IMG/VR virus record: IMGVR_UViG_3300034073_001492
Coordinates: 1 to 36,009 of that record
Source of the DNA: a virus
Strand: one strand, 5' to 3'
Length of the DNA: 36,009 bases
The translations under genes and the position numbers were made by a program. Numbering within the stretch: the stretch's first letter is position 1; every line of letters starts with the position of its first letter. This document shows, one piece after another, positions 7,686-16,960 of the stretch. Under the pieces are notes generated by a model. It saw only the letters and a program-made list of their open reading frames with translations. It did not search any database and had not been told where the DNA came from.

Positions 7686-10072
7686 TCTTCGCGTAGTATG
7701 TTGTTACGTTCGTCGCGCCAATAGTCGCCATCTTCCAGTGATATTTCGTTGCCCGCTTCCCGCTCATCCCAAATACGGGCGGAGATACGGTATGTTGCGC
7801 CGGTGGTTATTTTTGTATGGTCAATCAGGCACTCTAATTTAACCTGTGTTGATGTTACCGTAACCTTGCAAAGCGTTTCACCGGATACGGGTTTAAGGGG
7901 CGCATTCGCCGCCCTGTCCCAAATCGACGAACATTCGGCAATGGTAAACTCGCCGCCGTTTTCAATATCCAAACGTATAACGCCCTCCGCGTCTATCAGC
8001 GTGAACGTGCTGGCTTTCGTGAATGTCGCCACGATTCGCGTATCTTCACCCGAAAGTATATCACCGTTAGTTGTTACCGCGCCCGTGGCATCGAATAGGG
8101 CAATAGAGCCGTAGTATTTAGGCACGACATTACCGTCGCGGTCGTATGTGGCAACAGCACCATCGGGCGAAATAAATCGGTACACGGTATCCGTGCCTTG
8201 GCCGTCGTCAACGGTAACATCCAACACGCCGACGATTGAATACCCGTTGGTTTGCTTCGTGTATGAATTGTTATTTAACCCATTATTCGCCTGATTTGGG
8301 TTGTAAAACACCGCCGCCACGGCAGGGTTGGCAACCCAATCTTCCCACGGAATTTTGAACCCTACCTTTAGCTCATAGGTTTCCGTTACCAACGAGCCGG
8401 AGTAGTTTTTCAGGTACACCTGATTAAACTGGTCGCCGGACTTCAGGGCGTACCCGCGCGAACCGTTGATATTGAATTGTGGCACAGTAGCCCCCGCGCT
8501 ATTTGGCGCAAGTACCGCGCCCTGAACCGGAATAGAATACGAAGTAAGCGGGAAAAAGTCACTGCCGTCGTAAGCCCCCACCCGCCAAATCATTTCCTTA
8601 ATCTGCCGTTGGTAGGTGGAATTAAGGAAAAGGTTTAGAAAGCACTTCATCAGATAGCCGTCCTCAATCCACCCCTTGAAATCGCTGTATCCGGTATTTG
8701 ACCCGTCCACGAAGTAATGAGGCAGGAACTCGAATTGGTCTTTGTTCAACTCGATCAACCCCGAAACGTCGCCTGATTTTTCGTAGGTGTCCACATCCAC
8801 GATGGATGCCATCTTACTACCCGCGCTGTTGACGGTCGATGTGCCGTCGTTTACTATCCAAATTAGGAACGAATCCGACGAAGATAACGCCGCGCGTTGG
8901 GCGGTGGAATAGTCCACATCGAAATCCACCGTAAGCACCTGCCCCGAGAGTGTTCCCGTAAGCCCAGTAATTATCGTACCGTTTGCCGCCGCCGCGCCCG
9001 CTGTGGTGCGCAGCGTTTCAAACATAAAATTCTCGGTGAACGTAGTGGTGGTGTTGATGTAGTCCGATGTGTCGCGTAGGGCTGCAATGCCGACGGTAAA
9101 AGGTACTCCCGCGCTGAAAACGCTGCCGTTGGATGTTACCGTAAAAGATACATTCACCGCACCATTTGCGGATATTTTCGCCGCACCCGTATAGGTCGGG
9201 GCGGATACGGTAAATGTTCCTGTCGCCCCGTTCGGTGTAATCCCAAACCATGACGACGAACCGTTAAGCGTGTCCACCTGAACGGTCTTGTTATCCGAAG
9301 CGTTTGATAGCACACCCCGGAATGTCGCCCGAAATACGTGCTTTACCGGCCATACGGCGGGGGCTATCCCCGTAGAAAGGTTTATCAATTCGCCATCGAC
9401 GTACAGCGGTTGCAACACGAAATCGTGCGTGATTACAATGGTCTGTATGGTGTTTGAATCTGCAAGAGATGAGTGAAGCACCTTAACCGAACCATCCACC
9501 CATGAATTAACAGAACCGAATGCCGTAGCCGTTACCTGCGAAGGCGCGGCTGTGTACACGCCCGATGCCGTCCATTTTTGACTGTTGCCGTCAATCTTGC
9601 TCAGGAAGTTTGTCGTTTCGGTATTGCCCACCAAACCAGATTCATAAACGCAGCCTTCAAGCGCGTTAGTGCCGTAGATGTACATTGTGGTGTATGCCCC
9701 CGCAGATGGAGTTACCCCGCTTATCGTCATCGTCGTGGCATCCACGTATGTAATTGTGGCCGCGGCGAATACGTCGGGGCTTGCCTTGCTGCCGCCGCCC
9801 GTGGTGTAGCCGATAACGGTATCGCCTACGGCGAAGCCGTCCAAAAGAAAGTTACCTGTAACTCGGGTGATGTCCTGACCCGATACCGTGAATGTGTCCG
9901 TGCTGCTGCTTTGTGCAAACCAACGGACAACAAACGTCAGTTCTGCCCGCATTTTTTCACCTACCGTACCGGTGAGGTACGTCGTGAAGTCCGCGGTGTT
10001 TGAGCCGAAATTGCTGCCGTTACGCAGTTCGCTGAAATACTTACGCGACAGATTGATTACTTGAAGCCCCAC
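7682..10072 (-). CDS. Large beta-rich tail or baseplate protein
   Basis: The 796-residue product is dominated by Thr/Ser/Val/Gly-rich segments suggestive of several immunoglobulin-like or beta-sandwich domains, with a central, more mixed domain (about 450 to 600) containing WKG/DWEDW-type aromatics. It is the largest protein between the tape measure region and the fibre, so a tail-tip, side fibre or baseplate role is likely. The start is a GTG four bases downstream of a TAAATTTG promoter box, which favours this start even though the upstream gene overlaps it by 32 bases. Confidence 0.65.
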   Translation of the reverse strand: MGLQVINLSRKYFSELRNGSNFGSNTADFTTYLTGTVGEKMRAELTFVVRWFAQSSSTDTFTVSGQDITRVTGNFLLDGFAVGDTVIGYTTGGGSKASPDVFAAATITYVDATTMTISGVTPSAGAYTTMYIYGTNALEGCVYESGLVGNTETTNFLSKIDGNSQKWTASGVYTAAPSQVTATAFGSVNSWVDGSVKVLHSSLADSNTIQTIVITHDFVLQPLYVDGELINLSTGIAPAVWPVKHVFRATFRGVLSNASDNKTVQVDTLNGSSSWFGITPNGATGTFTVSAPTYTGAAKISANGAVNVSFTVTSNGSVFSAGVPFTVGIAALRDTSDYINTTTTFTENFMFETLRTTAGAAAANGTIITGLTGTLSGQVLTVDFDVDYSTAQRAALSSSDSFLIWIVNDGTSTVNSAGSKMASIVDVDTYEKSGDVSGLIELNKDQFEFLPHYFVDGSNTGYSDFKGWIEDGYLMKCFLNLFLNSTYQRQIKEMIWRVGAYDGSDFFPLTSYSIPVQGAVLAPNSAGATVPQFNINGSRGYALKSGDQFNQVYLKNYSGSLVTETYELKVGFKIPWEDWVANPAVAAVFYNPNQANNGLNNNSYTKQTNGYSIVGVLDVTVDDGQGTDTVYRFISPDGAVATYDRDGNVVPKYYGSIALFDATGAVTTNGDILSGEDTRIVATFTKASTFTLIDAEGVIRLDIENGGEFTIAECSSIWDRAANAPLKPVSGETLCKVTVTSTQVKLECLIDHTKITTGATYRISARIWDEREAGNEISLEDGDYWRDERNNILREE

Positions 10073-10268
10073 GTTGCAAATTTAACAATTCGTCGCGTAT
10101 TTGTGCAATTTCCGACAAACTATTCGTAGCAACTGCCGCTTTTATCCGCGCGATCATAGGCGCGTACTGCTGCCGCACGTCGTCGGGCAACATCATCATT
10201 TGCGCTTCAAACGCCACCCGTGCCTCTTGCAAGGCAACCTCTATCTTACTGATTGTTTCCTTGTTCAT
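10041..10268 (-). CDS. Small helical protein near tail genes
   Basis: The 75-residue product is almost entirely helical, with heptad-like spacing of Ile/Leu/Ala (ISKIEVALQEARVAFEAQMM) and a flexible Ser/Gln-rich C terminus. It overlaps the upstream tail gene by 23 bases and the downstream gene by 32, which is long but in keeping with this packed operon. It may be a coiled-coil assembly partner or chaperone; no family is recognised. Confidence 0.6.
   Translation of the reverse strand: MNKETISKIEVALQEARVAFEAQMMMLPDDVRQQYAPMIARIKAAVATNSLSEIAQIRDELLNLQRGASSNQSVA
10077..10084 (-). promoter_or_regulatory. TAAATTTG -7 box before the 7682-10072 gene
   Basis: TAnnTTTG on the minus strand, four bases before the GTG at 10072, with a TTG 21 bases upstream (plus CAA 10106 to 10108) as possible -33. 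It sits within the coding end of the preceding small gene, so would give an internal transcript for the tail-tip genes. Confidence 0.5.
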
Positions 10269-11970
10269 AGAAAATTTCTTTCAGGTTCGTGGTGTATGGC
10301 TTTCGCACCCATCCGGATATCAACGCCTTGTCGCGACCCATGACCCACTTCAACTCGGATATTTTGGCATTTTCACCGGCGGCGGTGGTGCAGTAGCTTG
10401 ATGATAATAGCTGGTTGAAATTCGCCAACCCGAACGGAATCTCAACGCCCTCAAATAACCACTTCTGACCGCGCCAGTTATTGCGAACAAAGCTATCGTC
10501 CACGTGGTAATTATTCTCCAACGCCTTTGCACCCAACGCCGACCGATGGTTGCTCGGTATGCGCAGCGGAGTACCTGTCATGTACAATAGTTTCGGGACG
10601 TTAATTTGATTACTGCTGATCTGAAGTAGGCCGATACGTTGGGTTATCGAACCGGCCAAATTGCTGTTACCGCCGAAGGCATTAACCACGCTGTCGATAG
10701 TTCCGGCCAACCCTATCAACACCAGTTCCAAATCTGAATAACCTGATTTCCGGCTACCTAAACTCACCGGCAAAGCCACCTCCGACAGCCCCCGCATCGT
10801 TACCCTGCGTTGGTTGCCGACGACAATAGGCTGGGTGATGCGCTCAAAATAGAACCCCGTCACCTCATCCAACGTCCATTGGTCGTTAATATCCTGTTCA
10901 AACCGTACCAACTTGCGCGCCTTCAAGTCCTGCGTGTTGTATATCTTGACCTCATTTAACACGTCAGGTATAACAAACGATGCCGTCTGTTGCCAATACG
11001 CGTCGTTAATTAACGGCTCAAACCTCAGCACGTTACCCTGAATAACAAACTTGCCCGCCCATGTGTCGCGAATAAGCTGCATCAGTTCGTTGACGGTGTA
11101 GCCGTAATCACTTGACCGTGGTATTCCGGTATCGGTCGTCGGTGCGCCGACAAGTTGGCCGGGCAAATCCTTCGATGGGCAGTAGTAGATATTTGTAAAC
11201 TCAGGCACACCAGCAGGTGATGTCCACGAATAGCCGATTTTTTGGCAAAAACGCTGCATCATGCGATCGATCTTGATGCCCTTATGCTTGCGCTTCGGTG
11301 GGTATATGTAGCTGATTATCTCATTACCCAAATTCACCAAGTAGATAATTATTACCGCAGCATAAACCGCGTCGGCAATAATCAGCAGCGCGGCACTCGC
11401 GGCAGCACCGGCCGGGTTCGGTGGCACGTCGGTAGCGTCGCCGGAAATTATTGCTGCGTTCTTGCCTATGTCCTTCGTCAATGCTATCAACTGCTGAAGC
11501 ATCAGGAACGTGGTAAGCGATAGCAGAGCGAACTCCACGAAATTGAACTTTTTTGCAACGATATATTCGATGTCAACATAGTCGGCAGACGTGATAAACC
11601 CATCATTCACCAACAGACGCATGGTAATACCCTCTGCCCGGTCACTTAATGATACCAATCCATCGTCCTGCTTCACAGTACATTGCACGTGAACAGGGTC
11701 GATTTCGCGGAAGTTTTCGTACAAGTCCAAAAAACCGAGAAACACACCCTGCCCCTGTTCGGTGATCTCGAATGGTATGCCTTCAAAAATACCGTATGCG
11801 CCGGTTGAAATCCAATCGCGGATGTATTTCGCCGCTTCGTTTACAAACGTCAGTTCGGACGTTGAAATGTTAGCCTGCACGCTATCATTATCGAACGTCG
11901 CCAGTATTTCCAAATCACCCCAATCGGTAGGCGCGGGTAACGCCTGCCCGGAAATCTTGAACTGCATCAT
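10246..11970 (-). CDS. Tail protein (distal tail/hub-like) with two hydrophobic segments
   Basis: This 574-residue protein is encoded directly after the tape measure gene (ATGA overlap), the position of distal tail or baseplate hub proteins in siphoviruses. Its N terminus (about 1 to 125) is beta-rich, resembling a tail-tube-like domain. It then has two strongly hydrophobic segments, about 146 to 164 (FALLSLTTFLMLQQL) and 191 to 217 (AALLIIADAVYAAVIII), unusual for a soluble virion protein. A mixed alpha/beta region follows. The hydrophobic segments could insert in the host envelope during DNA ejection. Function is inferred from position and topology. Confidence 0.65.
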   Translation of the reverse strand: MMQFKISGQALPAPTDWGDLEILATFDNDSVQANISTSELTFVNEAAKYIRDWISTGAYGIFEGIPFEITEQGQGVFLGFLDLYENFREIDPVHVQCTVKQDDGLVSLSDRAEGITMRLLVNDGFITSADYVDIEYIVAKKFNFVEFALLSLTTFLMLQQLIALTKDIGKNAAIISGDATDVPPNPAGAAASAALLIIADAVYAAVIIIYLVNLGNEIISYIYPPKRKHKGIKIDRMMQRFCQKIGYSWTSPAGVPEFTNIYYCPSKDLPGQLVGAPTTDTGIPRSSDYGYTVNELMQLIRDTWAGKFVIQGNVLRFEPLINDAYWQQTASFVIPDVLNEVKIYNTQDLKARKLVRFEQDINDQWTLDEVTGFYFERITQPIVVGNQRRVTMRGLSEVALPVSLGSRKSGYSDLELVLIGLAGTIDSVVNAFGGNSNLAGSITQRIGLLQISSNQINVPKLLYMTGTPLRIPSNHRSALGAKALENNYHVDDSFVRNNWRGQKWLFEGVEIPFGLANFNQLLSSSYCTTAAGENAKISELKWVMGRDKALISGWVRKPYTTNLKEIFYEQGNNQ

Positions 11971-14900
11971 AGAATGGAATTATTACGGCGGTGGTTATTG
12001 ATGCGCCGCCCCTTGTACTCGATGCGGTCAATGATAGCCCCGGATAGTTTGTCGTAATCCAACGAATGCACAGGCTTCATCTCAATCGCTTGCTTCAGTT
12101 CGTCGAACTTACGCAGCACACCCGCCGAATCCGTCCATTGCGACCGTATCAGCGTCGCCGCCACCGCCCCGCGCTGCACAGACCGCGCCGCACGGGCTGA
12201 TTCTGCGATCTGCACCAGTTCTTCGTTGGATAAGTTACCCAACCGTGCGTTTTCTTCCGGCGACAACACCCGCTCGCGCCCGTCCACGCGCACGATAAAA
12301 TCGTCAACCCCGGTATTGAGCGAACGCGGCAGGTCGTCTGCCACGCGCTCCGTACCTTCAATAAAGGTAGGCAGGTTACGAACAAAGGCCGACAGCAGCG
12401 TAATGTCGCGAATGGTGTTCAATAGCGGCCTGTCATCACCTGCCTGTATCTTTGCGTTGTATGTCTTGAACGCTGTTAATCCTATCTCTGCCAACTGCTG
12501 CCGCCGTTGGATGGCCTTCTTCTGCGCCTCCAATTCCTTTTCACGGGCGATTTCGGCGGATAACGAACGCTGCGCGTCAACATTACCCTGATCGGCAATA
12601 GCGCGCAACGAATCGGCACGTTCACGGGCGGCCTGAATCTCACGGTCAATGTCCGCGATGCGTTCCTCTGCACGTCGGCGTTCACGTTCGGCGAAGGCTT
12701 CTGCCAATTCCTCCAAGTCGTTGTACATCTTACGGCGGGCATCGACGTAATGCGTCAATTCCGGAAACTCGCCATTGTCCGACGCTGCAATATCGTTCAG
12801 CACATCACCGGAAACGCCGCCCGGTGTTTGGCGTTGACGCTGAAGACGGGCAATCTCCGCCTGAAGGTCTGCCTGTTCTTTTATGTACTTGTCGCCGAAC
12901 TCCATGTACACGTCAAGCTGCCGCTGCAAATACTGGATTTCCAACGCTAACAACCGCTGCTGATGTTCCTCTTCGTTGGTAAACGACTGCTCGGCATTAC
13001 GCACCTGTATAGCGTATTGCTTTTCCAACGCCGCCATTTTGCGCTCGATGGCAGAATCCCGTCCTTCGGAAATGATTTCGTCAACCGATTTCAGTTTTTC
13101 GGCCAAATCCCCCGCGTGTTCGGCGGCCTTCTTCGTGTGGCGTTCAACCTTCGATGTAGCTTCGCCCGTATTCGCCGCCGCCGTTGCCGTTTCGTTTGTC
13201 AGCAACATTATCTGATGCTGCCTGTCGGCAATCTTCTCTTTGAAGTTCAATTCTGTTTCAATCGACGTGTTTAGGTAGGCTTGTGCGGCAGCTATTTTTT
13301 TTATATTTTCCTTTATCTCTTCTCCAGCAAAAAATACTTCATCTAAAATCGGACCCGTAACTCCTCTCCCAAACCCTTGACCTGTTAACCTTTCAGCCTC
13401 TTTTTGAAGCCTTGCTTGTTTCTTTTCCAACTCCAAATTAGCTGCCTGCAAATTCTTTATATCACGCTCCGCACGCAAACGGCTGTCCGTTATCTTCTGC
13501 CGCTGCTTTTGTTGAACGTATAAAGCCTTGTTCTGCAACTCCAATTCCTTCGTGCGTAGTTCTTCATCCGTTGCACCTTTCGACCTTGCAATCGCAAGTT
13601 CCTGCTGAATCTGCTTATCCAAAGAATCAACCAACTTGTCGTTAGTCGCCTGCGCCTTTGCCGCTATCTTCTGACCCTCCGATAATGCGTCGTTAAACTG
13701 CTTTTGTAGCTGGATACCGATGCTCGTTTCATCGTTGAACAATACGAAGGCTTCTACCAACGTAAACACGGCAGTAGCTATCCCTGCAAATGGGATGCTT
13801 TTTAATGCCGTTCCAAGCGATTTTACGCCAACCGTACCAGCCTTTGCTGCTGTGCCGATGCCTACTACCGCCGCCCGCATGCCATTGAGGCCGGTAACTA
13901 TGGAAGTAATAAGCCCCTGAATCTTCAACGCGGCCTTAAATGCAAGCCATGACGTGGTGGCCAATACCACTACCTTAATGATAGTTTTCAGATTATCGGC
14001 GACAAACAATATCAAATCCTTCAGGCTAAAGAACGAGCTGCCCGCGTCGTTAAGCTCCAAAATAAAGCCCTCCCACGCGCTGCGAAGAATATCCAAAGCA
14101 CCGGAAAGCGAATCAAGCTGTTCGTTAGCCATCCGTTCCGCAGCACCTCCGGCGTTCTTAAACCTCTCGGTTAACTGGCCAGTCTGCTTGGTTTGGTCGG
14201 TCAATATCAAAAGAGCCGTTTTAGCGTTCTTTCCTACCTCATCCTCCGCGTCTGCAAGGCTTAACCCTTTCTTTGATAAATCTTCCAACGCGGCTGCCGT
14301 AGATTTACCAGTTTTGTCCATTTCGGACAAAACTTGTCGCAATGATGTACCGGCCTGCGACCCCTTTACGCCCGCGTTCGCCAACGCGCCGAGCATGGCG
14401 GTGGTTTCTTCTACGCTCACACCCGCCGCTGCCGCGATAGGCGCAACATACTTCATGGCCTCCGCGAAACTTTCAGCGTCCAACGCGGTGGCGTTAAACG
14501 AATCGGCCATTACGTCAACTACTCGCTGTGTTTCCGAAGCGTCAAGCCCAAAACCACGAACGGTAGCCCCGGCAACCTCCGCAGCACGTCCAAGTTCCAT
14601 ATTGGTAGCCGCCGCCAATGACAAAGTGGCTTCGGTAGCCGCCAAAATTTCAGGCGTTGTAAAGCCGAGTTTTGCGTATTCCGTCTGCAATTCGGCCACC
14701 TCCGACGCGGTAAACTTCGTCGTCGAACCCAACCGCTTTGCGTCTGCCTCTAATTTGGCGAACTCATCACCCGTCGCGCCTGTAATGGCGCGCAGGTTAG
14801 CCATCGCCTGATCGAAGTCCTTGATGATGTTAAAAGCATCACGGGCAATAAATCCAGCCCCGATACCTACACCGAACGTGCCAGCAAGCGAACGCAACTG

Positions 14901-15470
14901 CCCGAACGCGCTACGGTAATTGCCGACGTTGCGCTGATACTGCCCAACGCTCGCGTCGATCTTCTTCAATTCCTTGTCCAACGCGATAACCTCACGTCGC
15001 ATCTCGCGCGTAGCCTTTGAGTTTGCGCCGGTGGCAACTACATAATGCTTGTACTGCCGACGAAGTTCATTCAGTCGCTTGCTCTTTTTTTCGTAGGCCG
15101 TCAGCAACCCTGCCTCTTCCTTCGCGTAATCGCGCACGGCCTTTTTCGTAGCGTTAAGCGTCTGCCGTTCCTTTTCCACGGCCTGCGCCTGTGCCGTCGT
15201 TGCCGCCGTGATCTGTGCCTTTAGCTTTGCCTCTTCCTTTTCCAACTTCACGAACTCGGAATAGGCGGCGGTGGCCTTTTCATACGCTTCCGCCTGCTTC
15301 CTTACCGATGCCCCGTCGTTGCCGCCCGTCATGGCCTCTTTACTCGCCCGCGCAATATCGAGTAACGAATCTTTTAAGTCCTTAACGACGCGCAGAGTGC
15401 TTTCCGCGCTCTCCCGTTGCATCTTAAATACGTCGCCTTCAAATAAGTCTTGTTGCCTGATCTTAGCCAT
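11967..15470 (-). CDS. Phage tail tape measure protein, TP901 family
   Basis: At 1167 residues this is the longest product. The N terminus (about 20 to 185) is a long charged coiled coil; about 217 to 440 matches the TP901 tape-measure core (DFDQAMANLRAITGA, FTASEVAELQTEYAKLGF, AAGVSVEETTAMLGALANAG). A hydrophobic region at about 485 to 590 probably crosses the host membrane during ejection, followed by further coiled coil with many Glu/Arg/Lys. Tape measure proteins set tail length and guide DNA entry, so the tail should be long and non-contractile or flexible. It starts at ATG 15470, seven bases after a TAACTTTG box. The segment at about 13290 to 13420 is AT-richer than its surroundings. 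Confidence 0.9.
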   Translation of the reverse strand: MAKIRQQDLFEGDVFKMQRESAESTLRVVKDLKDSLLDIARASKEAMTGGNDGASVRKQAEAYEKATAAYSEFVKLEKEEAKLKAQITAATTAQAQAVEKERQTLNATKKAVRDYAKEEAGLLTAYEKKSKRLNELRRQYKHYVVATGANSKATREMRREVIALDKELKKIDASVGQYQRNVGNYRSAFGQLRSLAGTFGVGIGAGFIARDAFNIIKDFDQAMANLRAITGATGDEFAKLEADAKRLGSTTKFTASEVAELQTEYAKLGFTTPEILAATEATLSLAAATNMELGRAAEVAGATVRGFGLDASETQRVVDVMADSFNATALDAESFAEAMKYVAPIAAAAGVSVEETTAMLGALANAGVKGSQAGTSLRQVLSEMDKTGKSTAAALEDLSKKGLSLADAEDEVGKNAKTALLILTDQTKQTGQLTERFKNAGGAAERMANEQLDSLSGALDILRSAWEGFILELNDAGSSFFSLKDLILFVADNLKTIIKVVVLATTSWLAFKAALKIQGLITSIVTGLNGMRAAVVGIGTAAKAGTVGVKSLGTALKSIPFAGIATAVFTLVEAFVLFNDETSIGIQLQKQFNDALSEGQKIAAKAQATNDKLVDSLDKQIQQELAIARSKGATDEELRTKELELQNKALYVQQKQRQKITDSRLRAERDIKNLQAANLELEKKQARLQKEAERLTGQGFGRGVTGPILDEVFFAGEEIKENIKKIAAAQAYLNTSIETELNFKEKIADRQHQIMLLTNETATAAANTGEATSKVERHTKKAAEHAGDLAEKLKSVDEIISEGRDSAIERKMAALEKQYAIQVRNAEQSFTNEEEHQQRLLALEIQYLQRQLDVYMEFGDKYIKEQADLQAEIARLQRQRQTPGGVSGDVLNDIAASDNGEFPELTHYVDARRKMYNDLEELAEAFAERERRRAEERIADIDREIQAARERADSLRAIADQGNVDAQRSLSAEIAREKELEAQKKAIQRRQQLAEIGLTAFKTYNAKIQAGDDRPLLNTIRDITLLSAFVRNLPTFIEGTERVADDLPRSLNTGVDDFIVRVDGRERVLSPEENARLGNLSNEELVQIAESARAARSVQRGAVAATLIRSQWTDSAGVLRKFDELKQAIEMKPVHSLDYDKLSGAIIDRIEYKGRRINNHRRNNSIL

Positions 15471-15939
15471 TGTTCTGCAAAGTTACCTTATTTTCGCGCT
15501 TAATCATGTCAATGTAGGTGTAAAACCTGCGAACAGATACCCGCCGCGTATCGATTACGCTACCAAGCCATTTCTCCACCCCCGCCACCGACGATTCAAA
15601 ACTACCTTTTGCATCGTCACGTCGTTGGATGCGCTCCAACTTGCGCTCGTGGCTTTTAATGATGGCCGACAATGAACGCTGCCCCTCCATATACATAATC
15701 ATATACAACGCAAGGGCTTTTTTAGTTTCGTGTATCGCGCTGAACTCTTCGGAAAACCCTACCTCATCCATGAAGCTGTCGTTAATCTTCGTGAACGCCG
15801 CCGCCAGTTCGGACAGGTCGTCAATGGGCGGCAGCTCGTCGTAATCATCAAGCCGCAGCAAGTACCGCAAGTCCATCGTTTCGTGTATCCGGTGGAAGTT
15901 CCACACAGGCAGAGTGTCTATGTCTTTGTAGTGTTTCAT
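15463..15939 (-). CDS. Tail assembly protein upstream of tape measure (hypothetical)
   Basis: The 158-residue product is helical and charged, lacks membrane segments, and is rich in Asp/Glu in the first half and Arg/Lys in the second. It lies immediately before the tape measure gene, overlapping it by 8 bases, the place where tail assembly chaperones are encoded in many siphoviruses. No slippery heptamer joins it to the preceding gene. The ATG at 15939 overlaps that gene's stop as TGATG and is preferred over a TTG one codon earlier. Confidence 0.65.
   Translation of the reverse strand: MKHYKDIDTLPVWNFHRIHETMDLRYLLRLDDYDELPPIDDLSELAAAFTKINDSFMDEVGFSEEFSAIHETKKALALYMIMYMEGQRSLSAIIKSHERKLERIQRRDDAKGSFESSVAGVEKWLGSVIDTRRVSVRRFYTYIDMIKRENKVTLQNNG
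15478..15485 (-). promoter_or_regulatory. TAACTTTG -7 box before the tape measure gene
   Basis: TAnnTTTG on the minus strand seven bases before the ATG at 15470, inside the 3' end of the preceding gene. Possible internal promoter for the tape measure and tail-tip genes; the -33 element is doubtful. Confidence 0.4.
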
Positions 15940-16232
15940 CAATTCAGCTCAAATCTAACCATAGGTTCAGGCGGTTCTTCAAACGCTAAATCAAAAGCCG
16001 CCAACAGGTAAAACTCATGCCGGACGGTTACGCGGTCGAACAACCACTCGACCGCACCACGAATGTCCAAGTCATGATCCATCTGAACGTCAATAATCTC
16101 ATCGCGCGCGTCTTGGAAAAAATCGTAAAATCTTTCTTCTCCATACACCACCTTCAAAGCCAACGTTACCCGCGTGGCGCGTTCGTTGAACCATTTCGGG
16201 CATAGTATATGTTGCTTATACTCCAAGTTCAC
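15939..16232 (-). CDS. Hypothetical tail assembly-region protein
   Basis: The 97-residue product is acidic and probably helical, with a central Asp/Glu-rich stretch (FFQDARDEIIDVQMDHDLD) and a terminal EEPPEP motif. It begins at a GTG that overlaps the previous gene by 17 bases and ends in a TGATG overlap with the next. Together with that gene it fills the slot of tail assembly chaperones, but I see no sequence signature for that family. Confidence 0.6.
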   Translation of the reverse strand: MNLEYKQHILCPKWFNERATRVTLALKVVYGEERFYDFFQDARDEIIDVQMDHDLDIRGAVEWLFDRVTVRHEFYLLAAFDLAFEEPPEPMVRFELN

Positions 16233-16659
16233 TACGAATGATTTTTTCTACACCCCGCAAAATACGCTGGCGCAGCCGTTCGGTATTGCCCGGAGTTAAT
16301 CCCGTGATTGTGTCGCCGTATTTGGCCTCCAATGCGTCAATCTTGCTATCGGTAGCGTCAATGTCAATATCCCCTGATGGTAGCAATATGGCACGGAACG
16401 ACGCATAAAAACGCCCTGTATCCTTCAATGTTACCCTATCCACCGGCTGCCCGCGTTTCAGCTTTCGAGTAACCGTCCGTCGTGTGTAGGCCGGTTCGAT
16501 GGCCGTTTCGTCGGCGCGAATACCAAACCACAACTGTCCTTCGGTGTTCATATCCGATATAACCGCGTCAAGGTTTTCATTGACAAATACCTGCCGCATA
16601 ATCCGTTCCAATCGCATTATTTCCGTAGCTTTTTGAAGGCGGTCGATTAGGATGTCCAT
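16216..16659 (-). CDS. Tail completion/neck-type protein (tentative)
   Basis: The 147-residue protein has a helical N terminus, then TVTRKLKRGQPVDRVTLKDTGRFYASF, a K-x-G-x-P followed by L-x-x-TG-x-(F/L) pattern seen in phage virion-morphogenesis and tail-completion proteins of the gpS/HK97-gp10 type. The C terminus is helical and basic. Such proteins sit at the head-tail or tail-terminator interface. I chose the ATG at 16659; a TTG seven codons upstream would extend into the terminator region. The gene begins 55 bases after a strong intrinsic terminator, so it may be made at a lower level than the major tail protein. Confidence 0.6.
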   Translation of the reverse strand: MDILIDRLQKATEIMRLERIMRQVFVNENLDAVISDMNTEGQLWFGIRADETAIEPAYTRRTVTRKLKRGQPVDRVTLKDTGRFYASFRAILLPSGDIDIDATDSKIDALEAKYGDTITGLTPGNTERLRQRILRGVEKIIRSELGV

Positions 16660-16713
16660 AGGGTAAAGATAAAAAAACAAAACTACAGTTCAACGCGGCA
16701 GACGCATAACAAA

Positions 16714-16738
16714 AAACCCCGGCGACTAACCGGGGTTT
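16714..16738 (-). terminator. Rho-independent terminator after the tail protein block
   Basis: On the minus strand a perfect 9-bp stem AAACCCCGG/CCGGGGTTT with a 7-base loop is followed by a run of six T residues. It lies downstream of the 70-residue gene ending at 16746 and upstream of the gene starting at 16659, inside the leftward structural operon. It could give partial termination after the major tail protein. The plus strand is a weaker terminator (TTTCTTTG). Confidence 0.85.
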
Positions 16739-16745
16739 CTTTGTT

Positions 16746-16958
16746 CTAATCATCGCCGAACCCGACAACAGGCTTCGGCTTCTTGCCCTTCTTCGGCTCA
16801 GACCGCCCGCCGCATAACCGCCATGCCTCCTCCGCATAGTCGCCCAATACCGCGCCCATATTCTCGCGGAACTCTTCGAGCGTCATAGCGGCGACGGCTT
16901 CGGCGTTTAGCCTGCACCTGAACCCCGCCCCAGAAGGGGCAAAAACGACTTCCCTCAT
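16746..16958 (-). CDS. Hypothetical small protein after the major tail protein
   Basis: The 70-residue product has an N-terminal beta hairpin-like segment, a central helix (LEEFRENMGAVLGDYAEEAW) and a Lys/Pro-rich tail. It is separated from the probable major tail protein gene by two bases and from the next gene by a terminator, so it is made with the tail protein. Position recalls small tail assembly chaperones, but the sequence does not identify it. Confidence 0.55.
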   Translation of the reverse strand: MREVVFAPSGAGFRCRLNAEAVAAMTLEEFRENMGAVLGDYAEEAWRLCGGRSEPKKGKKPKPVVGFGDD

Positions 16959-16960
16959 GG

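Noticed and set aside
13954-14811. A 285-codon rightward open frame
   Set aside because: It is antisense to the TP901 core of the tape measure gene and has a Ser/Ala-rich shadow composition.
15463-16232. Programmed frameshift for tail assembly chaperones
   Set aside because: The two genes meet at TGATG with no slippery heptamer nearby.
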